DNA of 64,000 nt. Source: Selenomonas bovis DSM 23594. Its GTDB lineage: Bacteria; Bacillota; Negativicutes; Selenomonadales; Selenomonadaceae. Position 1 is the first letter of the stretch. Every line of letters starts with the position of its first letter. The DNA lies in the NCBI RefSeq assembly GCF_000381005.1, contig NZ_KB908388.1:18537-82536 (forward strand). The letters are read 5' to 3'. Both the position numbers and the translations under genes were made by a program. Of the stretch, positions 34,477 through 42,598 are shown one piece after another. The notes under the pieces are model-generated. The model saw only the letters and a program-made list of their open reading frames with translations. It did no database searches and was not told where the DNA came from.

Positions 34477-35490
34477 ATGGCAGAAGAAGCCAAAGACACG
34501 AAAAAGATCATCCTTTCCGGCATCCAGCCGACGGGCGTCTTCACGCTCGGCAACTATCTCGGCGCCGTCAAGAGCTGGAAGAATCTGCAGGAGGAGTACC
34601 TCTGCTACTATTTCATCGCCGACCTCCACTCCCTCACGATCCACATCGACCCGGCGAAGCGGCGCGCGCAGACGCGCGAGGCGTTCGCGCTGCTCCTCGC
34701 CTGCGGCATCGATCCTGAAAAGAGCCTCGTCTTCGTGCAGAGCCACAACAAGTGCCACGCGGAGATGGGCTGGATCATGGACTGCTGCTCCCAGTTCGGC
34801 GAGCTCTCGCGCATGACGCAGTTCAAGGACAAGAGCGCGAAGCACCCTGACAACATCAACGCCGGCCTCTTCACCTACCCCGCGCTCATGGCAGGCGACA
34901 TCCTGCTCTACCAGGCGGACTATGTGCCGGTCGGCGCGGACCAGACGCAGCACCTCGAGTTCACGCGCGACGTCGCGACGCGCTTCAACCACACTTATGG
35001 CGAGGTGTTCAAGCTGCCCGAGGGCTATTTCCCGAAGGCCGGTGCACGCGTCATGAGCCTGCAGGATCCGACGAGCAAGATGAGCAAGTCCGACACGAAC
35101 CCGAAGGCGACCATCTCCATTCTCGACGACGAGAAAACCATCCTGAAGAAATTCAAGAGCGCCGTCACGGACAGCGAGGCGGAGGTCTGCTACCGCGAGG
35201 GCAAGGACGGCATCAACAACCTCATGACCATCTACGCCGCCATCACGCACAAAACGATGGAGGACATCACGCGCGAGTTTGCGGGCAAGGGCTACGGCGA
35301 TTTCAAGACGGCCGTCGGCGAGGCCGTCGCCGAGGAGCTCCGCCCCATCCGTGAGCGCTTCGCAGCGCTCATGGAGGATCGCGCCTACCTCGACGAGGAG
35401 ATGAAAAAGGGCGCTGAGCGCGCGGCGAAGATCGCCAGCAAGACGCTCACGAAGGTCAAGAAACGCGTCGGCCTGCTGCTCGAGAAATAA
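34477..35490 (+). CDS. trpS: Tryptophanyl-tRNA synthetase
   Basis: TrpRS charges tRNA-Trp in the cytoplasm. The 337-residue length is standard. Class I signatures are GIQPTGVFTLGNYLGA (HIGH-equivalent) and SKMSKSD (KMSKS), with the tRNA/Trp site GDILLYQADYVPVGADQTQH. GAGGAACC precedes the ATG. It is controlled by the T-box upstream. Confidence 0.97.
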   Translation: MAEEAKDTKKIILSGIQPTGVFTLGNYLGAVKSWKNLQEEYLCYYFIADLHSLTIHIDPAKRRAQTREAFALLLACGIDPEKSLVFVQSHNKCHAEMGWIMDCCSQFGELSRMTQFKDKSAKHPDNINAGLFTYPALMAGDILLYQADYVPVGADQTQHLEFTRDVATRFNHTYGEVFKLPEGYFPKAGARVMSLQDPTSKMSKSDTNPKATISILDDEKTILKKFKSAVTDSEAEVCYREGKDGINNLMTIYAAITHKTMEDITREFAGKGYGDFKTAVGEAVAEELRPIRERFAALMEDRAYLDEEMKKGAERAAKIASKTLTKVKKRVGLLLEK

Positions 35491-35537
35491 GGCGCGTCTA
35501 CAAAGACGGATGCGCATCTTTTTGCGGCAAAGCGTGC

Positions 35538-35590
35538 AATTCCCCCTCGGTCGTGGCATAATGAAGATATGTCACGACCGAGGGGGAATT
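35538..35590 (+). promoter_or_regulatory. Perfect 18-bp palindrome covering the ribosome site of the AEC permease
   Basis: Arms 35538-35555 and 35573-35590 are perfectly complementary, with a 17-nt loop. The right arm contains GAGGGGGA, the ribosome site of the TTG-initiated gene at 35594, so the folded RNA would hide it. As DNA it could equally be an operator. There is no T-tract that would make it a terminator. Confidence 0.65.
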
Positions 35591-35593
35591 TTC

Positions 35594-36535
35594 TTGTTCA
35601 GCAATTTCATCGTCGCGGTGAGCGCCGTCGTGCCGATCTTCGTGCTCATCGGCATCGGGCTACTCGTCCAACGCGCACATCTGCTCACGAAAGAGGAGCT
35701 CGCGCATACGAACCGTCTCGTGTTCCGCGTCTTCTTTTTCTTCACGCTCTTTTCCAATATCTACAATGCGGACTTCGCCGACGGCTTCAACCCGCGCCTC
35801 ATGCTCTTCGGCGCGGCCGCCGTCACGCTGCTCTTCCTCGGCGGGCTCGCGTTCTCCTGTCTCTTCGAGCCGCTCAGGAAGCGGCGCGGCGCCATGACGC
35901 AGGCGATCTTCCGCAGCAACTTCATCATCCTCGGCCTCCCGCTCGTCGTCAACATCTTCGGCGAGGACGGCGCGCTCGTGCCGACGATGATGGTCGCCGT
36001 CATCATCCCGCTCTACAACATCTACGCCGTCCTCGCACTCGAGACGTTCCGCGGCGGCACGTTCCGCCTGCTGCCGATCCTGCGCGGCGTGCTGAAGAAC
36101 CCGATGATCGACGGCATGCTGCTCGGCTTCCTCTGCCGCCTGCTGCCGTTCCCGCTGCCTGATCCGCTGCTGCGGCCGCTCATGCAGGTCGGCGCCGCGA
36201 CGACGCCGCTCGCGCTCATCATCCTCGGCGCCTCGTTCCGACGCGGCGGTATCAGCGAGAGCCGCCGCGACCTCTGGGCCTGCGTCTTCATCCGCCTCAT
36301 CGCCGCGCCGGCCCTCGTGCTCACAGCCGCCGCGCTGCTCGGCTTCCGCGGCGTCGAGTTCGTCACGCTGCTCGCTATCTTCGCAACGCCCTGCGCCGTC
36401 GCTTCCTACGCGATGGCACAGCAGATGGGCAGCGACGCCGCGCTCGCCGGCAACACCGTCGTCTTCACCTCCGCGCTCTCCTGCTTCACCATCTTCGGCT
36501 GGATCTTCCTCACGAAGACGCTGGGGCTGTTCTGA
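35594..36535 (+). CDS. AEC family permease (auxin efflux carrier-like)
   Basis: A 313-residue membrane protein with about ten hydrophobic helices. The N-terminal half begins SNFIVAVSAVVPIFVLIGIG and the conserved middle and C-terminal helices contain RSNFIILGLPLV, ATTPLALIILGASF and TPCAVASYAMAQQMG. Bacterial AEC members export organic acids or malonate/malate-like solutes; the substrate here is unknown. The start is taken as TTG at 35594 with GAGGGGGA 8 nt upstream; an ATG-initiated frame from 35510 would run through the palindrome. Confidence 0.82.
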   Translation: MFSNFIVAVSAVVPIFVLIGIGLLVQRAHLLTKEELAHTNRLVFRVFFFFTLFSNIYNADFADGFNPRLMLFGAAAVTLLFLGGLAFSCLFEPLRKRRGAMTQAIFRSNFIILGLPLVVNIFGEDGALVPTMMVAVIIPLYNIYAVLALETFRGGTFRLLPILRGVLKNPMIDGMLLGFLCRLLPFPLPDPLLRPLMQVGAATTPLALIILGASFRRGGISESRRDLWACVFIRLIAAPALVLTAAALLGFRGVEFVTLLAIFATPCAVASYAMAQQMGSDAALAGNTVVFTSALSCFTIFGWIFLTKTLGLF

Positions 36536-36564
36536 GAAAATGCGGCACACCTGAGGAAACCATC

Positions 36565-37587
36565 ATGGAAAACCATACTGCTCTCACCGTCTGGCCGACC
36601 TATCTCGCAGGCTTTCGCTGCGAGCGGCCTGACTGCCCGCTGGGGAGAACGGCGGCAGACGCGCCCTGCCCTGCCCTGCACGACATCCGCATCCACGCCG
36701 TCTGCGAGCGTTCCCTGCGCCTCGACTGCCCGCGGGCCGCGCACTATGTCCTCGCCGCCCCTGAATCCTTCCATTTCGAGTCGCAGCGCCTGCCCGCCGC
36801 GGCTCTTTCGCCAGCGAACCGGCAGCTCGCCTCGCTGGCCGAGCCGCGGCCGGAGCACGCGTTCCTGCTCGACCTGCAGCGAACCTCCCTGCGCCTGCTC
36901 AAGGCACAGGCGTACCCGCTCGACGCCCGCCTCGTGCTCCTCGGCATCTACCTCGAAGACGCCGTGGCATACATCGAGGACGGACGCGGCTACAAGCTTG
37001 GCGAGCTCGTGAAGAGCTACGCCTCGCCGCTCTTCGCCGCCCGTTTTCACGAGGCGCTCAAAAACATCGCTTTCGAACCGCTCGCGCACCTCGATTTCCT
37101 GATCGGCATCCTCAAGAAGCTTACAGACGCGCAGGATCTCGCACTCGACGCGGCAGACCTCGCACTCGTGCGGCGCGCCTACCGTCTCGACGGCCCCCCT
37201 GACCTCGACCGCGTCCGCCGCACCTACGCGCTCAACCGCCGCGCCTTCGAGCGCGCGGCGCTCACTCTGCCGCACTTTCCCGAGCGCCTCCTGCTGCACC
37301 AGTTCTACACCGAGCTCTATCCCTGCGCCGTTCCCGGCGGCATCATTCACAACTACTGGCTCTTCGTGCTCAGCTGCAAACTCGCCGAGCTCCTGCTCAC
37401 CGCACACGCTGCCCTCGAGCGCCAGCAGCTCACCACGGCCCATCTCGCCGAGGCCATCGCCAAGACGACCAGGCTGCCGCAGACACGCAGCGGCCTTTCC
37501 GTCCTCGAGCGTACACTGGACGGTCGGGAGGACGATTCTCTCCGTCTTTTCCGGCTTCTCTATCACATTCCGCAAATGAAAAACTAA
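36565..37587 (+). CDS. FliB-like protein (flagellin lysine-N-methylase family, divergent)
   Basis: A 340-residue soluble protein that I match weakly to the flagellin lysine-N-methylase family. Supporting parts are PTYLAGFRCERPDCPLG at the N-terminus where FliB has its Cys cluster, LDCPRAAHYV, the helical LLKAQAYPLDARLVLLGIYLE stretch, and LLHQFYTELYPCAVPGGIIHNYWLFVLSCKLAELL near the end. The usual CxDxCC cluster is incomplete (only CERPDC plus scattered Cys), so activity is doubtful. It lies 29 nt after the AEC gene, away from the flagellar genes at 61.6-63.2 kb. If the family match is wrong it is simply an uncharacterised protein. Confidence 0.45.
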   Translation: MENHTALTVWPTYLAGFRCERPDCPLGRTAADAPCPALHDIRIHAVCERSLRLDCPRAAHYVLAAPESFHFESQRLPAAALSPANRQLASLAEPRPEHAFLLDLQRTSLRLLKAQAYPLDARLVLLGIYLEDAVAYIEDGRGYKLGELVKSYASPLFAARFHEALKNIAFEPLAHLDFLIGILKKLTDAQDLALDAADLALVRRAYRLDGPPDLDRVRRTYALNRRAFERAALTLPHFPERLLLHQFYTELYPCAVPGGIIHNYWLFVLSCKLAELLLTAHAALERQQLTTAHLAEAIAKTTRLPQTRSGLSVLERTLDGREDDSLRLFRLLYHIPQMKN

Positions 37588-37697
37588 TTTCTTACTCCCT
37601 CTGTCAACCGCAAAATAAGAATTTCGTACAAAATGCGTTATTATTACAAATTTCAGTGTTTTTCCTTATGATATTATGCTATAATAAAATTGGTCAT

Positions 37698-37783
37698 CAA
37701 AAAGCCTCCGTGCTTTTTGCCCCGATGGCCAACCCCATGCGCGCCAAGTAGCGGAACAACCCTTTCCCCGCTGCCTGGCGCGT
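37698..37783. terminator. Hairpins in the gap after the FliB-like gene
   Basis: An 8-bp A/T-flanked hairpin (37698-37705 with 37712-37719) and a larger two-part stem (37739-37746 with 37776-37783 plus inner GTAGCGG/CCGCTGC) followed by TTCTTTTA lie between convergent genes. They are the likely transcription stop here. Confidence 0.5.
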
Positions 37784-37791
37784 TCTTTTAT

Positions 37792-37896
37792 TAGGTAAAT
37801 CCCCAAGACCGCAAGCCGCAGGCGCAGCGTGATTGGTTGGAAATCCTCTAAGGGCGATGCACAATGTCCACGAAGTGGACGTTTGTGCATGTAGCA
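37792..37896 (-). repeat. R1 dispersed repeat, inverted copy 5
   Basis: The reverse complement carries the hairpin TGCACAAACGTCCAC-TTC-GTGGACATTGTGCA, AGAGGATTTCC, the CGCTGCGCCTGCGG block and GGGGATTTACC. It lies between the FliB-like gene and the 3' end of the LysR gene. Nothing else is seen in 37897-37968. Confidence 0.85.
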
Positions 37897-37968
37897 TTGT
37901 GCAGGCGGTATGGATGCGGCGCACGGGGAACGCGCAGGCAAAAACGTGTCGGAGAAGTCAGGGCCTCC

Positions 37969-38859
37969 TCAGCTCCCCGGCTCCTCCGCGAAATGACGGA
38001 TGACGAACTGCTGGAACGTGAGAGCCGCCGGCGAGAGCTGCTTCGTCGTGTTCCAGGCGATCCCCACGGCGCGCTTGCAGACCGGGAAGGAAATCGGCAG
38101 GTAGACGATGCCTAGATGCTCGACACCCGGGATATTCGGGATGATGCTCACGCCGAGCTTTGCCGCGACGAGACTCGCGAGCGTATTGACGTCGTCCCCC
38201 TCGAAAACAATCTGCGGATGGCTGCGCGCGAGCTCGAACGACTGGTCGACGAGCGTACGCAGGCTGTAATTCGGCTTGAGCGTGATGAGAGGCTCCGACT
38301 CGACGTCGCGCAGCGTCACGCTCTCGCGTGCAGCGAGCGGATGATCCTTCGGCACCGCGACGAAGAGCTCCTCCGACCAGAGGTACATCCAGGCGATATG
38401 CTCCGCCGTCGTCATCGTCGAACAGAGGCAGAGATCCGTCTTACCGCGCTCCACCTGGCGCATGAGGAATTTGCTGTTGTGCTGGTTGAGCTTGATGCGG
38501 ATGTCGGGATACTTCGCGTGGAACTCCGCGAGCAGCATGGGCAGCAGATACCCGCCGAAGGAATGGAAGAACGAAAGGTTCACCGTCCCGCCGTCCTTCT
38601 TCTCCGCCTGCGTGAGCTCCTTTTTCGCCGCCGCGAGCTCGCGCAGCACGCGGTCGATGTGATAGAGGAAATGCTCCCCTGCCTGCGTGAGCTCCGCATG
38701 GCGCGCATGACGCACGAAAAGCGGCACACCGAGTTCCGCTTCGAGCTTTGCAATCGAGCGCGAGAGCGCCGACTGTGACACGGCGCAGGCATCCGCCGCT
38801 TTCGTGAAATGCTTGATGCGCGCCATCGCCTGGAAATACTTCAGTTGTGAAATCTCCAT
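37969..38859 (-). CDS. LysR family transcriptional regulator
   Basis: A 296-residue LysR protein with an N-terminal HTH (MEISQLKYFQAMARIKHFTK, then VSQSALSRSIAKLEAELG) and an effector-binding domain from about residue 90. The ATG at 38859 has GGAGAT about 9 nt upstream; the longer frame runs through an R2 remnant and is rejected. It is transcribed away from the MFS transporter at 39372, so it probably controls that gene (inference from the divergent layout). Confidence 0.92.
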   Translation of the reverse strand: MEISQLKYFQAMARIKHFTKAADACAVSQSALSRSIAKLEAELGVPLFVRHARHAELTQAGEHFLYHIDRVLRELAAAKKELTQAEKKDGGTVNLSFFHSFGGYLLPMLLAEFHAKYPDIRIKLNQHNSKFLMRQVERGKTDLCLCSTMTTAEHIAWMYLWSEELFVAVPKDHPLAARESVTLRDVESEPLITLKPNYSLRTLVDQSFELARSHPQIVFEGDDVNTLASLVAAKLGVSIIPNIPGVEHLGIVYLPISFPVCKRAVGIAWNTTKQLSPAALTFQQFVIRHFAEEPGS

Positions 38860-38878
38860 GGAAATTATCTCCTTTTTC

Positions 38879-38976
38879 AGGAAGCGCTGATGCCTTCCGC
38901 ACTTCATTTCATCAGCGGTTCCTTTAGGAACCACGGATGAATTCAGCACTCCGTCTTCATTTCGTCAGCGGTTCCT
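38879..38976. mobile_element. Two adjacent collapsed R2 elements
   Basis: 38879-38923 and 38926-38976 each begin AGGAA(C/G)C-CTGATG-like and end CAGCGGTTCCT, i.e. both R2 terminal repeats with almost all of the interior lost. The second keeps the GCACTCCGTCTTCA segment found in copies A and B. They separate the LysR gene from the AT-rich promoter region of the MFS gene. Confidence 0.7.
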
Positions 38977-39134
38977 TTATACATTTATGTCATCTCATTC
39001 ATGCATACCAATCATAACACATTTTATGCGTAAAAGAGATAAAACTTACGGATTTTCTCGTATGATAACGATTTCTTTCCCATGATTCCGCTTGTATTAT
39101 GTAATATATACATCAATCTCATTAAAAAGATACA

Positions 39135-39164
39135 TTGGACGCGCATATAACTGCTGGTTATAAT
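39135..39164 (+). promoter_or_regulatory. Possible promoter of the MFS transporter
   Basis: TTGGAC (39135-39140), 18-nt spacer, TATAAT (39159-39164) in an AT-rich stretch (about 38990-39240) between the divergent genes. Confidence 0.5.
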
Positions 39165-39371
39165 GGCCAATGTAAAAAGTTTTTATGTACTTCATACATT
39201 ATCAAACGGAAACAGGTGATTCTCATGAAGGAGGATCTGCAGCTGGAGTTCGGCCTCGATGAGGCCGCTGCTACGGAGCTCATCGCCGAGACCAGCCCGC
39301 ACCTCATCATCCCTCGCCGCCTGCCACACGCAGCGGCGCATGCTTTATCTGAAAGAAAGGAGCCTGCCATC

Positions 39372-40664
39372 ATGTCTGCTGCCATTGCTCCGGCCGCCAA
39401 GGCCGAAAGCCTTTGGAACCGCAATTATCTTCTGACCATCGGCGTCAATCTGCTCGTCTACACGGTGCACTTCTTGCTCATGCTCTGGTCCACCGCCTAC
39501 GCGATGGAGCACTTCGACGCCTCCATCGGCCTCGCGGGCCTCGCGTCCGGCCTCTTCATCGTCGGCGCGCTCTTCTCGCGCATCGTCTCCGGCCGCTTCA
39601 TCGACTTCGTCGGCCGTCGCCGCATGTTCCTCGCGGGATCGGCGCTCTTCTTCCTCATGATCCTCTTCTATCTCGTCGCACCGACGCTCGCGCTCTTCAA
39701 TATCGTGCGCTTCATCCATGGCGTTTCGTTCGGCATGACCTCGACGGCGGCCAGCACGATCGTCGCCGCCATCATCCCGCTCAAGAAAATGGGCCAGGGC
39801 ATCGGCTATTTCACGCTCGGCGTCACGATTGCCTCCGCCATCGGCCCCTTCCTCGCCATGAACATCACGGCGGCGCACGCCTTCACGCTCGGCATCGAGA
39901 TTGTCGGCGCGCTCGCTGCCTGCATCTTCCTCTTCGCGCTCACGATCAAAGCGCCGGAGCGCAACATCCTGCCGCAGGAAAAGGAGGACCTCAAGAAGAT
40001 TTCCTTCAACCGCTTCTTCTCCATGCGCGCGCTCGGCATCTCGTTCATCGCACTCATGGGCGGCGTCTGCTACTCGACGGTGCTCTCGTTCCTCGGCGCT
40101 TACACGAACAGCATCGGCGTCACGGGCATCGGCGCGACCTGCTTCTTCCTCTGCTTCGCCGCGACGTCCTTCATCAGCCGCCCGCTCACGGGTTTCCTGC
40201 TGGATAAACGCGGCGGCAACGTCGTCGTCTACCCGGCGCTGCTCTCGATGGCCATCGCGATGGCCATCATCGCAACGGCTTCCGGCGACATCGCGATGCT
40301 CATCGGCGCGCTCTTCCTCGGCCTCGGCTACGGCACGATCACGGCTTCCTGCCACGCGCTCGCCGTCCACTGCGCGCCGATGCACCAGGTCGGCGTCGCG
40401 ACGAGCACCTACTTCGTTTTCCTCGACTTCGGCATCGGCGTCGGCCCCTACACGCTCGGCAGCTTCGTGCCGGCCTTCGGCTTCTCCTTCGTCTATTTCG
40501 CCGCCGGCGTCATCAGCCTCATCGGCATCGTGCTCTACTACATCCTCCTCGCCCGCCGCGGTCTTTTCACGCGCAGCCGCATGGACCGCACCTCGCAGGC
40601 GAAAGAGCTCATCGCGGAGCGCCGCCAGCACTTCTACGAGGAAGCGCTCGCGGCCAGCCGCTGA
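39372..40664 (+). CDS. MFS transporter
   Basis: A 430-residue, 12-helix major facilitator protein. It begins AESLWNRNYLLTIGVNLLVY, has GRFIDFVGRRRMFLAGS (the MFS motif A loop between helices 2 and 3) and a second-half RPLTGFLLDKRGG equivalent. It resembles the drug/metabolite efflux group; the substrate is unknown. The start at 39372 has GAAAGGAG about 10 nt upstream. The frame is open from 39225 with a weak CAGGTG site, which would add 49 residues of non-membrane sequence. The divergent LysR gene may regulate it. Confidence 0.85.
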   Translation: MSAAIAPAAKAESLWNRNYLLTIGVNLLVYTVHFLLMLWSTAYAMEHFDASIGLAGLASGLFIVGALFSRIVSGRFIDFVGRRRMFLAGSALFFLMILFYLVAPTLALFNIVRFIHGVSFGMTSTAASTIVAAIIPLKKMGQGIGYFTLGVTIASAIGPFLAMNITAAHAFTLGIEIVGALAACIFLFALTIKAPERNILPQEKEDLKKISFNRFFSMRALGISFIALMGGVCYSTVLSFLGAYTNSIGVTGIGATCFFLCFAATSFISRPLTGFLLDKRGGNVVVYPALLSMAIAMAIIATASGDIAMLIGALFLGLGYGTITASCHALAVHCAPMHQVGVATSTYFVFLDFGIGVGPYTLGSFVPAFGFSFVYFAAGVISLIGIVLYYILLARRGLFTRSRMDRTSQAKELIAERRQHFYEEALAASR

Positions 40665-40726
40665 TGACTGCTGATTACTAAAAAAATTTTTCCCGCGCCC
40701 TTGCGCGATGCATTGACCCCTCCTCG

Positions 40727-40756
40727 GCCGCTGCTCATCCAGGCAGCGGCTTTTTT
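40727..40756 (+). terminator. Terminator of the MFS gene
   Basis: GCCGCTGC (40727-40734) pairs with GCAGCGGC (40743-40750), followed by T6. Confidence 0.88.
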
Positions 40757-40808
40757 CTGCCCGTGAATACGGACGGATACATGCGGTGAGTTCCCTCCTG
40801 TCCCATCA

Positions 40809-40837
40809 TTGACGCCCTATAACGAATCTAATATAAT
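40809..40837 (+). promoter_or_regulatory. Promoter of the AGCS symporter
   Basis: TTGACG (40809-40814), 17-nt spacer, TATAAT (40832-40837). Confidence 0.8.
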
Positions 40838-40891
40838 AGCTATAGCGATTATTTTTACTTTCACCGATTTTCTATTGTCAAGGAGGTACCA

Positions 40892-42295
40892 ATGGATAGT
40901 ATGAATGCGGCGGTCAATGCCGTCAATGACGTTCTCTGGTCTTATGTACTCATCGTCGTCCTCATCGCGTGCGGGCTCTATTTTACCTTTGCCACGCGCT
41001 TTGTCCAGGTCAGGATGCTGCCGGAGATGCTGCGGCTCCTCACGGAGGGCATCGGCAAGCAGACCGAGGGACATGCCATCAGCTCATTCCAGGCGTTCTG
41101 CGTGAGCACCGCCTCGCGCGTGGGCGTCGGCAACATCGCGGGCGTCGCCATCGCGATCGTCACGGGCGGCCCCGGTGCCGTCTTCTGGATGTGGCTCATC
41201 GCCTTCATCGGCTGCGCCACCGGCTTCGTCGAGAGCACGCTCGCGCAGATCTACAAGCTGCCGCGCGGCAACGGAAAATTCCACGGCGGACCTGCCTACT
41301 ATATCAAGAACGCACTGCACCAGCCAGGCGTCGCGAAGCTCTTCGCGCTGCTCATCTCCGTGACGTTCGGCCTTGTCTACGTCTCCGTGCAGGCGAACAC
41401 GATCGCGCTCTCCGCACAGACCATCGGCATCGATCCCGCCATCACGGCCGCTTTCCTCTGCATCTTCACGGCGCTCGTCATCTGTGGCGGCATGCACCGC
41501 ATCGCCAAGGTCACGGAGTTCCTCGTCCCCATCATGGCTGGTCTCTACTTGCTCGTCGCACTCGTCATCATCCTCCTGCACCTCAGCGAGGTACCCGCGA
41601 TGTTCGCCCTGATCTTCCACGATGCGTTCTCCCCGCAGGCTGCCGTAGGCGGCGGCCTGGGCACGGCGATGATCACAGGCATCAAGCGCGGCCTCTTCTC
41701 GAACGAGGCCGGTGAAGGCTCCGTGCCGAACGCGGCGGCGACGGCGGCGGTCACGCATCCGGTCAAGCAAGGCCTCGTACAGTCTTTCGGCGTCTACGTC
41801 GACACCTGGATCGTCTGCTCGGCGACCGCGTTCATCATCCTGCTCACAGGGCAGTACACCATCGGCGGCGAATGCACGGGCATCGCGCTCGCGCAGGCAT
41901 CCCTCGCCTCCGTCTTCGGCAGCCTCGCGCCTGCGGCCGTCTCCCTCATGATCCTCCTCTTCGCCTTCAGCTCCATCGTGGGCAACTACTACTACGGCGA
42001 GATCAACATCGCCTTCTTCGATGGGAACACGCGCAGATACCTCGCAGTCTTCCGCATCTGCGTCGTGCTCATGGTACTCTTCGGCAGCCTCGCGACGCTG
42101 CAGCTCGTCTGGAACCTCGCCGACCTCTTCATGGGCCTGCTCTGCCTGACGAACCTCTACGCCATCACGCGCCTCGCGCCCTACGCCCGCCGCGCGCTGC
42201 GCGACTACCAAGAAAAACGTGCCCGCAGTGAGGATCCTTCCTTTGCCGCCAGCGATATTGAACTTACGGACGGTATCTACGCGTGGAAGAAATGA
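40892..42295 (+). CDS. Alanine/glycine:cation symporter family protein
   Basis: A 467-residue AGCS transporter importing alanine or glycine with Na+ or H+. Signature stretches are FQAFCVSTASRVGVGNIAGV (substrate/Na+ site), GNGKFHGGPAYYI, GIKRGLFSNEAGEGSVPNAA and FAFSSIVGNYYYGEIN. About ten membrane helices are visible. AAGGAGGT precedes the ATG. Monocistronic, with its own promoter and terminator. Confidence 0.95.
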   Translation: MDSMNAAVNAVNDVLWSYVLIVVLIACGLYFTFATRFVQVRMLPEMLRLLTEGIGKQTEGHAISSFQAFCVSTASRVGVGNIAGVAIAIVTGGPGAVFWMWLIAFIGCATGFVESTLAQIYKLPRGNGKFHGGPAYYIKNALHQPGVAKLFALLISVTFGLVYVSVQANTIALSAQTIGIDPAITAAFLCIFTALVICGGMHRIAKVTEFLVPIMAGLYLLVALVIILLHLSEVPAMFALIFHDAFSPQAAVGGGLGTAMITGIKRGLFSNEAGEGSVPNAAATAAVTHPVKQGLVQSFGVYVDTWIVCSATAFIILLTGQYTIGGECTGIALAQASLASVFGSLAPAAVSLMILLFAFSSIVGNYYYGEINIAFFDGNTRRYLAVFRICVVLMVLFGSLATLQLVWNLADLFMGLLCLTNLYAITRLAPYARRALRDYQEKRARSEDPSFAASDIELTDGIYAWKK

Positions 42296-42339
42296 TACTG
42301 CGCAGCCTCGCTGCCTCCATGAGCCAGCGTCCATGAAGC

Positions 42340-42366
42340 AAAACCACCAGTCGCACTGGTGGTTTT
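42340..42366 (+). terminator. Terminator of the AGCS gene
   Basis: An 11-bp stem (42340-42350 with 42356-42366) with AAAA/TTTT ends. Confidence 0.85.
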
Positions 42367-42387
42367 GTTGTACCTGTGCTGCACAAA

Positions 42388-42506
42388 GCTACATGCCTCA
42401 ACGCACAAACGTCCACTTCGTGGACATTGTGCGCCCGTCCTTGCAGTAAATCCAACTAATCGCGCTGCGCCTGCGGCTTGCGCTCTTGGGGATTTACACA
42501 GTAAAA
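42388..42506 (+). repeat. R1 dispersed repeat, copy 6
   Basis: A complete unit with the CTCAACGCACAAACG start seen in copies 1 and 2, the GTCCAC-TTC-GTGGAC hairpin, GTAAATCC and the GGGGATTTACACAGTAAA end. It lies between two terminators of convergent genes, where transcription is not expected from either side. Confidence 0.88.
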
Positions 42507-42551
42507 GGCTATGTACGAAACCAGCAGCTGCCGGTTCGTACATAGCCTTTT
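42503..42551 (-). terminator. Terminator of metK
   Basis: A 17-bp stem (42503-42519 with 42535-42551) with A4/T-rich ends; on the minus strand it follows the metK stop by about 50 nt. Confidence 0.8.
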
Positions 42552-42598
42552 TCCGTTCAGCGATCGTTCAGGAACAGACCGCGCCATTCATCTCATTC

